Assembly (NCBI GenBank): GCA_000149225.2
Contig: CM000691.1
Span: 248,001 to 312,000, forward strand
DNA length: 64,000 bases
Source of the DNA: Lachancea kluyveri NRRL Y-12651
Lineage: Eukaryota; Ascomycota; Saccharomycetes; Saccharomycetales; Saccharomycetaceae
Reading direction: 5' to 3'
This document shows positions 29,075-35,753 of the stretch, piece after piece. The translations under genes were made by a program, and so were the position numbers. The notes below the pieces were generated by a model. The model did no database searches. It saw only the letters and a program-made list of their open reading frames with translations, and was not told the origin of the DNA. Positions within the stretch are counted from its first letter, which is position 1. Each line of letters begins with the position of its first letter.

Positions 29075-30973
29075 TCAAAAACTGTTCTCATCTGCAGTAG
29101 TATTCTCCTCGTCCGCAGCAGTATTTGTGTCCGCATTGGTTATCCTTTGAGGTGTCGTAATATTTTCATGAGCGGTGCTCAATATTGATTGGTCACCTTC
29201 CGTCGTGGCTGTTGTAGTTGCTGTCGAAACCATCGAATTATCACCTACAGTGGTTGTTGCTGTACCTCCTGGGGTATTGGCTCCAGTAGCATTCACCGTG
29301 GTATTTGCACCCGTAGAGCTAGAGCCAACTTCTTGGCACCAGTACCTGTGATAGTTCCAAGATTTCAATTGGCACTCCCTAGAGCAGTACTTGGTCCTCT
29401 TACAACGGCGACATTTTGCAAACTGCTTCGGATATTCTTCCCATTTTCCACAGTTGAAATTTGCGCATTGCCTTACCCCTGTAATTTCGTTCTTTCGGCA
29501 TGAGTTCCTCATTATTACCGAACTCCAATAAGTCATATCCCTGTCATTGCCCTTTTTTGCCGTAAACCTTTCTACAAGAGGAAATAGATTTAGAATCTCC
29601 GAATTAACAAAGTTAGACCAAGTTTGTGAATCCAACTCTTTTGAAACGGTGTTGTAATCCCAATTTTTCTCAAAGGATTCAACCATACAATCTTCCTGCT
29701 TCATACGATGGCGGCATCCTTTTTCCCATTCCGTTAGCCCTTTTCCTTCTTTGCAGTTTCCCTCGGTTTTCTCTTTATCCATTGAATGAAAAATAAAATC
29801 TTGAAACATGTTTGGGTTCGGTAGTTCTACCTGTGCCTTATTTTCGGGCTTGGTGCACAAATCTCTGATTTCTATCAGATATGGGTCCTCTTCCTGTAAA
29901 TCATGCGTTTTTCGAGTTTCGGACGACTCCTCGATATTTAGAGGTGATAGGTCCAAACAATCAAAGGTCAAAGCTTTTGGAAATACAAGGGCTCTCGGTT
30001 CTTCTGTTCGTTCCAAAATACGACGGAACGACAACGAATCGACGAGATGCGTGTTCTGCAAATATGGTTTCATGTAAGTGTATTTGGAGATGAATGCTAG
30101 TAGTTGCAATGACCAGGTAACGTCGTCAGTCTTAGGAATGATTCTCCCGAAATAGAATTCTCTTGGAATAGAGATTACTATGTTATCATCAAGCCGCTCA
30201 TCGAACACGAGGTCTTTAAATTCCGGGAGACTGACGAAACGCGCCATCAACTGTGTCACATCACAGGATAGACTGGTTATGTTAGGTTCACAATTTTTGA
30301 ACGACGTTCCTCTTTTATCTTGTGTGAAACTAGGGATGTCGTCCCCCAAAAATGCTCTAAGCCGTTCACGTTGCCAGAATTCTTTAAAATCCGGATCTTT
30401 GCTTTGCATTTCCCCCCGAGAATCCCCAAACTCTTGTTCATTCAAGTGCTGTGTAAATTCAAGGTACCTCACCGAAGCGAAATCGCTGTCCAGCTTCTTA
30501 TCTTTGAAATAATCGTAGTTTCTGTTGTAGATTAGATAGTTATCAAGCACCGTTGCCAAAATTGGTATTATGCCTGATTTCACCACTTCTTTCCTGATAG
30601 ATTCGGTTCCTCTAGTACCGGTTAGAACCAGGCATTGGAATGCCAACGTCCATTTCCACGCGACGACCGCTAATCTCTTTTTCTTGACAACATTCAATAG
30701 AGCACTGTCGTGTTGCCTGTCCTCAATAAAGGCCAAGTCGTGCAACGGCAAGTAACATCCGTGTAAAATTGACACTAAACGTTCCAAAGCGCCATCTGTT
30801 GCTATTGTTTCCCTGACCTTTGCTGAATTTGAAGCTAGGTACGTTAGATGGTTCAAAGAGTTGATCAGTGGTACATCCGAATGGCAATCGAGTGCTCTCC
30901 TATCATAAATGGTGGATGTGATAGTTATGCTGGCTCTGTTCAGCAGAACAGATCTATGATTACACTCCCTCAT
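29075..30973 (-). CDS. MUB1: Mub1, MYND-domain partner of the Ubr2 ubiquitin ligase
   Basis: The 632-residue protein (620 in S. cerevisiae) begins MRECNHRSVLLNRASITITS. It has an N-terminal armadillo-like region (SLNHLTYLASNSAKVRETIA) and a MYND zinc finger with the cysteine ligands in CGKWEEYPKQFAKCRRCKRT and YCSRECQLKSWNYHRYWC near residue 530. A Thr/Asn/Ala-rich low-complexity tail follows. Mub1 bridges Ubr2 to the proteasome transcription factor Rpn4 for its degradation. The strand is minus, while YMR100W is oppositely oriented relative to its neighbours in S. cerevisiae. A PACE motif sits just upstream of the ATG. Confidence 0.94.
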   Translation of the reverse strand: MRECNHRSVLLNRASITITSTIYDRRALDCHSDVPLINSLNHLTYLASNSAKVRETIATDGALERLVSILHGCYLPLHDLAFIEDRQHDSALLNVVKKKRLAVVAWKWTLAFQCLVLTGTRGTESIRKEVVKSGIIPILATVLDNYLIYNRNYDYFKDKKLDSDFASVRYLEFTQHLNEQEFGDSRGEMQSKDPDFKEFWQRERLRAFLGDDIPSFTQDKRGTSFKNCEPNITSLSCDVTQLMARFVSLPEFKDLVFDERLDDNIVISIPREFYFGRIIPKTDDVTWSLQLLAFISKYTYMKPYLQNTHLVDSLSFRRILERTEEPRALVFPKALTFDCLDLSPLNIEESSETRKTHDLQEEDPYLIEIRDLCTKPENKAQVELPNPNMFQDFIFHSMDKEKTEGNCKEGKGLTEWEKGCRHRMKQEDCMVESFEKNWDYNTVSKELDSQTWSNFVNSEILNLFPLVERFTAKKGNDRDMTYWSSVIMRNSCRKNEITGVRQCANFNCGKWEEYPKQFAKCRRCKRTKYCSRECQLKSWNYHRYWCQEVGSSSTGANTTVNATGANTPGGTATTTVGDNSMVSTATTTATTEGDQSILSTAHENITTPQRITNADTNTAADEENTTADENSF

Positions 30974-31010
30974 GTACCCTTTTTAACTGTTTATTGTGTG
31001 TTACCTTTTG

Positions 31011-31020
31011 TTTTGCCACC
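31011..31020 (-). promoter_or_regulatory. PACE (Rpn4-type) element upstream of MUB1
   Basis: On the minus strand this reads GGTGGCAAAA, preceded by a C, matching the extended PACE. It lies 38-47 bp upstream of the MUB1 ATG. Mub1 promotes degradation of Rpn4, so an Rpn4 site here would close a feedback loop. Inference from the motif only. Confidence 0.55.
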
Positions 31021-32031
31021 GGGGGAAGAAAGTTGTTAAATTCAAGCACATTTGACGTCTGCGCACATTAAACCGGCCCGCAACAGATGAGGGCCCCCCA
31101 CATAAATAAACAAATACATAGAAACTTGATGAAAACGATCTTACCAGCCTTGAAGAAACAATAATAACAATATCAATAACACATCGATATCCAGTAATGA
31201 GTTCGTTAACTGTTTTGGGTCTCTCGGAATGTGCTATCATCGTTGTTCTTGTATTGATCAACGTCGTGTTGAGCAATCATATATGTTGCCACCGTACCTA
31301 CATGGAGATATAGCACTTGTATAAAGAAAACGAGACACCAGACACCTACCAAAGAGATTCTTTTGCCTTTGACGATAACCATAAAAATACAGGTTTGAAG
31401 AAGAGACTTGGACTACCTAATATTCGTTCAATGGTTTACATCAATATATGAAGCGAATTTAAGATGGTTAGTTTCTATACATATTACGGGACTGTATGTC
31501 ACTTCAAGAGACGTGAAGAAAAAGGGCAAGTGTCAACCTACTGCGTCCGCCCAAATGATGATGTTATTCGTGGTGTCAGTATTGTCCTGAATTTACTTTT
31601 TTCCCCAGCAAATGGTCTAAGAGACAGGTGAGATGATATACCATTAGAATTTGACAGATTCATACTTTTAAAGCCTCGATACTTGTTCTATTGCAATTTT
31701 ATTTTCCAACTGCTTATACTCTTTGTTTCAATGTAGCTAAATTTAATTCTAAATCTAGGCAATTATAAAGAGACACGCGTACAATAAAAATACCATTACC
31801 CACTATACCACAAATGTTAGAAATCCTTCCACTTGATAAGGTCTATCTGTATGACTACTTTGCTTTGTACTGAGAATCCTGCTTAACCGAGGGATACATC
31901 TCTAGGTACGAGGGAGTATATCCTTTATAGCTTGAATGCCAGTTTCTTCTGTAGTTGGTAATCATGCGAAAAAAAAAAAGTTTAGTTAGAGGAGAAGAAG
32001 CCCATAACATATCATCTAATAACGCGATTAC

Positions 32032-32062
<31 letters not shown>

Positions 32063-32122
32063 AGAAGAAGAAGAAGAAGAAGAAGAAGAAGAAAAAGAAT
32101 TAGCAATATTAGTGAAAAAGAA
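31021..32122. other. Divergent MUB1-VPH2 intergenic region
   Basis: This region of about 1.1 kb has no gene of recognisable family; short frames near 31001-31276 and 31408-31590 show no similarity I recognise. The 3' end contains a GAA microsatellite just before VPH2. An MCB-like ACGCGT occurs near 31777. Confidence 0.5.
32041..32093 (+). repeat. (AAG)n microsatellite in the VPH2 leader
   Basis: About 17 uninterrupted AAG units lie 30 bp upstream of the homology-supported VPH2 ATG. They are in frame with VPH2 and would encode poly-Arg (AGA codons) if translation began at the ATG at 31964. S. cerevisiae Vph2 starts at the equivalent of 32123, so I treat the tract as 5' leader. Confidence 0.9.
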
Positions 32123-32737
32123 ATGTTTGAAATCCAATTGAATGATGAATTGAAAGAGTTACTAAATGGTATCCAACCTAAAGAATGTCGGGTAGAGGAA
32201 CTGTTACAGAACGACAGCATTCCGATCAAACTGCTCTTGGAATATCACTTGGAATACTGGTCTGAAAGGCCAATTTCCAAACTTCTGAGTCCTCTCAAGT
32301 TCAAATTCAAAGAAAAATATGAGAGAGGTGTGAACTATTCTGAAGAATTCAAGAGGCAATTGGAACATTTGAAATTACAACAAGAGGAGAACGAATATCA
32401 AGAAATGATCAAAAGGGATGGCTTGGGTTACCTCAAGGAAAATGCAGAGGAACTGACACCTTCGCAGATGAGCAAGCAGATAAGAGAACAGATCACCACC
32501 ATATTCAACATCTTGCTATCCGTTGTATCCGTTGTATGGGCCATATGGTACTGGTCTAGCTCTTCGACTAGAATTGCAACGCATAACAGAATCTTTTTAT
32601 GCTTGTTTTTTGGTGTTTTGGTCCTTGTCGCAGAGATTGTCGTTTATAACAGCTATTTGAAAAAGATAGAAGAAGCTAAGATAACAGAAAGAAAAAAACG
32701 GGAAAAGAAAACGGTTGTCCAAAAAATCGTCATCTAG
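32123..32737 (+). CDS. VPH2: Vph2 (Vma12), ER assembly factor for the vacuolar ATPase
   Basis: From the ATG at 32123 the protein is 204 residues (215 in S. cerevisiae) and begins MFEIQLNDELKELLNGIQPK, matching the S. cerevisiae start MFEIKLND. The conserved LTPSQMSKQIREQITTIFN leads into two hydrophobic segments (ILLSVVSVVWAIWYW and IFLCLFFGVLVLVAEIVVY) forming an ER hairpin, followed by a Lys-rich cytosolic tail. Vph2 forms a complex with Vma22 that helps Vph1 assemble in the V-ATPase Vo sector. The in-frame upstream extension with 17 Arg codons is probably not translated. Its TAG overlaps the SRT1 stop on the other strand. It corresponds to YKL119C. Confidence 0.92.
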   Translation: MFEIQLNDELKELLNGIQPKECRVEELLQNDSIPIKLLLEYHLEYWSERPISKLLSPLKFKFKEKYERGVNYSEEFKRQLEHLKLQQEENEYQEMIKRDGLGYLKENAEELTPSQMSKQIREQITTIFNILLSVVSVVWAIWYWSSSSTRIATHNRIFLCLFFGVLVLVAEIVVYNSYLKKIEEAKITERKKREKKTVVQKIVI

Positions 32738-33903
32738 GCCCGCTCAGCTACAGATACCGCAACGGGAGGCGGTGGTAGCTCTTCCAATGGTATCGGTGTA
32801 CCATGCCCTTTGCTGAAAAGGGCTTCCCTGACAAAATTGAACATCTGTCCCCTTGCTGAAAATCCACTTGTCTGAAACCTTTGCAAGCTTGTGAAAAAGC
32901 TCCATCTAACCAAGACGAGGTAGAACTCTAAAAAGGTGTAGCTTGGCCATAGAGTCGTAGAGAATTCGATCATGCCATTTTCGTGAGACTGCCATAGCAT
33001 ATAATCGGACAACCTCGTATGTCCACTGGTTCTGATCAACAAGTCACATTTGTTCGAAAACTCGTCAAAGTACATTGCATCCGTTAAGGATTCGACGCTT
33101 ATACTCTCTGTGGACATACCATGATATTTCACCCTTTCAACGGTGTTGTACATCGCGTGGTAGATGTCATTTCTTGATGTGTAAGGGAAACATATGTATA
33201 ATAGAGACGTTTTTTCCTCGTCAACATCGTTGACAGCAGTCATCCTCTCCACGTTGGTAATCTTGTCGTTTAGCTCGCGTGATATCAAAGATCTATCGCC
33301 CACGACTTTGAAAGAGCTCCCGTAGAGCTCATCCTTGACATCCTGCGCCTTGACAGCAATTTCATCCAATTTTTCAGCCAACAACCTGGTCAAAGTATCC
33401 ACCTCTTCCTTTGGCCTGTTGAAGTTCTCAATAGAAAATGCATACGCAGAAGTAGTTTTAATCCCCAACTTTTTACAGTTGTACAACATCCTCAACAACG
33501 TTATGGCACCGGCTTCGTGACCCTTTATAATCGGCATGCCCAACGACTTGGCGTACCGTCTGTTGCCATCCATGATGAAAGAAATATGGTTGGGCAAGGG
33601 ACCTGCCCTTAAAATGTCCAATAGAAAATCCTGGAGCAAAGTAATCAACCAGCTTATGAGCGGCAAGCTGAGCAAATACTGGTAAGTTTGCTTTTTCTGG
33701 TGATCGAGATAGCATTTAACGTCCTCTCTTTTCCAAATATTTGGAAGTTGAGGACCCTTTTTTGTCCTTTTAGCAGTAGGATCTGGTGCTTGCGGATGCT
33801 CAGTATCCTGGTCCTCAGCCTTCAACGTGAACGCTCGTTGAATCACGTCTGGTTCTCTTGTGCTAAACGTAACGTCTACTACGCTTCCTCTAGAATTACT
33901 CAT
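32734..33903 (-). CDS. SRT1: Srt1-type cis-prenyltransferase (dehydrodolichyl diphosphate synthase)
   Basis: The 389-residue protein (343 in S. cerevisiae) has the undecaprenyl-diphosphate-synthase motif HISFIMDGNRRYAKSLGMPI with the catalytic Asp, then GHEAGAITLLRML and TSAYAFSIENFNRPKEEVD. CDLLIRTSGHTRLSDYMLWQ supplies the diphosphate-binding Arg. A hydrophobic helix precedes the domain (YLLSLPLISWLITLLQDFLL), as in the dolichol-synthesising yeast enzymes. Assignment to SRT1 rather than RER2 rests on position (YMR101C). The N-terminal extension of about 80 residues is longer than in S. cerevisiae. The stop shares the palindrome CTAG with VPH2. Confidence 0.92.
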   Translation of the reverse strand: MSNSRGSVVDVTFSTREPDVIQRAFTLKAEDQDTEHPQAPDPTAKRTKKGPQLPNIWKREDVKCYLDHQKKQTYQYLLSLPLISWLITLLQDFLLDILRAGPLPNHISFIMDGNRRYAKSLGMPIIKGHEAGAITLLRMLYNCKKLGIKTTSAYAFSIENFNRPKEEVDTLTRLLAEKLDEIAVKAQDVKDELYGSSFKVVGDRSLISRELNDKITNVERMTAVNDVDEEKTSLLYICFPYTSRNDIYHAMYNTVERVKYHGMSTESISVESLTDAMYFDEFSNKCDLLIRTSGHTRLSDYMLWQSHENGMIEFSTTLWPSYTFLEFYLVLVRWSFFTSLQRFQTSGFSARGQMFNFVREALFSKGHGTPIPLEELPPPPVAVSVAERA

Positions 33904-34320
33904 TACTTGCTTAATTGGCTCTCGTTGCTGTTCTTGCTGCTGTTCTTGTAGCTACTCCTGTTGCTGCTCCTGATCTGTATTCAGGTTTGCAGAGGAAATT
34001 AAAGGATGAAGTGGTGCGCACGTTACGGGTACAAAGCAAGATAGAGATTTATATACCCGATAAGGTTAATTTTTGTGGTTTCGGTGCTCCTTTTGTTATG
34101 TTTACCTTGTTTCCCTGACGTGTTCACGTCACTTGGTTCCGGGGTAACCGCCGAGGCGGAGATAAATTCTGTTTTGACAAGACAATCCATACATTTTTTA
34201 TAAACTACTTCTATCCAATTAGAAAAAAAAACAAACAACAAAATAAAAAAAATATAACAATATAGTATGGTGTCAATGAAAATCACGTGGAATATAGTAC
34301 AGCTAACTCTTGGGCCAAAT
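33904..34320. other. SRT1-OAC1 intergenic region
   Basis: Upstream of SRT1 and downstream of OAC1 (both minus strand), 417 bp. It has a GCTGTT-rich segment next to the SRT1 ATG and an A-rich run at about 34220-34252. No gene is seen. Confidence 0.5.
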
Positions 34321-35295
34321 TTATGCGGTGAATATTCTGCTTTCCACTGCGTAGACTAGCTTCATAGTCTGTTCCATGAAAGTCAAACACAAGATCGTGT
34401 GTGGAGCAATTCTGAATAGCTGAGCACCGAAACCCTTGTACAAAGCACCGATACCTTCGATCTTGATAGTCTTGAACATACAGTCGATTGGACCCTTGTA
34501 GGTGTTACCCTTTTGGTTGTAGACTCTAGTTAAAACAACGTCCCATGGGTTCATGACAATACCTACACCAAGACCGGTGACGGTACTCGAGAGCAAATGC
34601 AAAGCAGTACCCTCCTTCATGATGTCATTTTGTAGTAAGAAGTTTTTCGTGGTGTTGTAGATAGGCAGTTGAACGGAAGAGCCAGCACCTGTTCTGAGGA
34701 TGGCAGCATCAACACCACGGAATAAACCCAAAACACCTTCTTTTTTGAAAATGGTGGCCAGACCGTTCGACATGGAAGTGTAATGAGTTTGCTCACCGAT
34801 CTTAATCGCATTAGAGTAGGATTGCATTCTAGTCTTGACTAAGAACAAAGGCGAACCAACGATCGCACCGATGATACCCGAAGTGGCACCTGCCGTAACA
34901 TTGACGGCAACGTTTTGTAGTTTGTGAGGGTCGCTTTCTGGGAAGAAAGTTTTGTTCAAGACAGTTCTGATAGGTTCATAAAACCCAAGTCTTGAACCGT
35001 TCAAACCGATTTGGTAAACGTAAGCAGAAACCAAACCTCTCTGTAAACCCTTTACACCTTCGTTTTTGAAGATAACACCAAGAGCCTGGAAAGGGTTCCT
35101 GTAGATTCTTTGGTTGGTTGCGGACATTTCACCTTGCAACTGCATTCTGGTCTTGACCAACTCGAATGGGTTGGTTACTGTCACGGCGATACATGCAGCT
35201 AGACCACCGGCGATGAAGGAGCCCACCTTGGAAACTTTTTGGGCAGCACTCTTCTCGTGCTCCTTTGTAGCAACAGGTTTGTTTTCGCTGGACAT
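34321..35295 (-). CDS. OAC1: Oac1, mitochondrial oxaloacetate/sulfate/isopropylmalate carrier
   Basis: The 324-residue protein has exactly the S. cerevisiae length and begins MSSENKPVATKEHEKSAAQK. It has the three mitochondrial carrier repeats with signatures NPFELVKTR, SPLFLVKTR and NPWDVVLTR, each followed by a G-rich second helix motif. Oac1 exchanges oxaloacetate, sulfate and alpha-isopropylmalate across the inner membrane, linking leucine synthesis between matrix and cytosol. A near-perfect Leu3 site lies 164-173 bp upstream. It corresponds to YKL120W. Confidence 0.97.
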   Translation of the reverse strand: MSSENKPVATKEHEKSAAQKVSKVGSFIAGGLAACIAVTVTNPFELVKTRMQLQGEMSATNQRIYRNPFQALGVIFKNEGVKGLQRGLVSAYVYQIGLNGSRLGFYEPIRTVLNKTFFPESDPHKLQNVAVNVTAGATSGIIGAIVGSPLFLVKTRMQSYSNAIKIGEQTHYTSMSNGLATIFKKEGVLGLFRGVDAAILRTGAGSSVQLPIYNTTKNFLLQNDIMKEGTALHLLSSTVTGLGVGIVMNPWDVVLTRVYNQKGNTYKGPIDCMFKTIKIEGIGALYKGFGAQLFRIAPHTILCLTFMEQTMKLVYAVESRIFTA

Positions 35296-35458
35296 ATCTT
35301 GTTTACTTTGTTGTTGCGAAAATTCCTCGATGCTGTATAGATGTAGTACCTAGGTGTTAAGTTAAATACCTCGAGTCATGCAACAATTGCTGGCTTTGAG
35401 CCTGGTGAGGCATCGCCGGAAAAATTCGCGGTCTTTGCCGGTGTGAGTGAGGTGGAAA

Positions 35459-35468
35459 GCGGTACCGG
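35459..35468. promoter_or_regulatory. Leu3-type site before OAC1
   Basis: GCGGTACCGG matches the palindromic Leu3 consensus CCGGTACCGG at 9 of 10 positions. OAC1 is a Leu3 target in S. cerevisiae, because its isopropylmalate transport also supplies the Leu3 co-activator. The rest of the 35296-35753 gap contains no gene. Confidence 0.75.
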
Positions 35469-35753
35469 CTTTAAACCAAGATCGGTGGTTACCCGGAATA
35501 TTGAAGATTACAATAAAGACATAGCGCAAAATGCAGTATATTATCAATTTTACTCGGCGCTTCTCATCAATGAGAGAGCTCTCGCCGTCTAAGTATCTGA
35601 CGCTAATACTATTGTTGTTGCCGTTGTTCTTTTTTCTTCCCTCCCTTTTTTTTCTCCTATATGGGTCTCAAATAACGGAATATAAAGATGTGCACGTCTC
35701 TGCATGGAATGGGGAAGCGATTGTAGTCAGCAACGTTACATGGCACATGTAAA

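Noticed and set aside
31408-31590. 60-codon frame between MUB1 and VPH2
   Set aside because: No ATG start and no recognisable similarity; typical of chance frames in AT-rich intergenic DNA.
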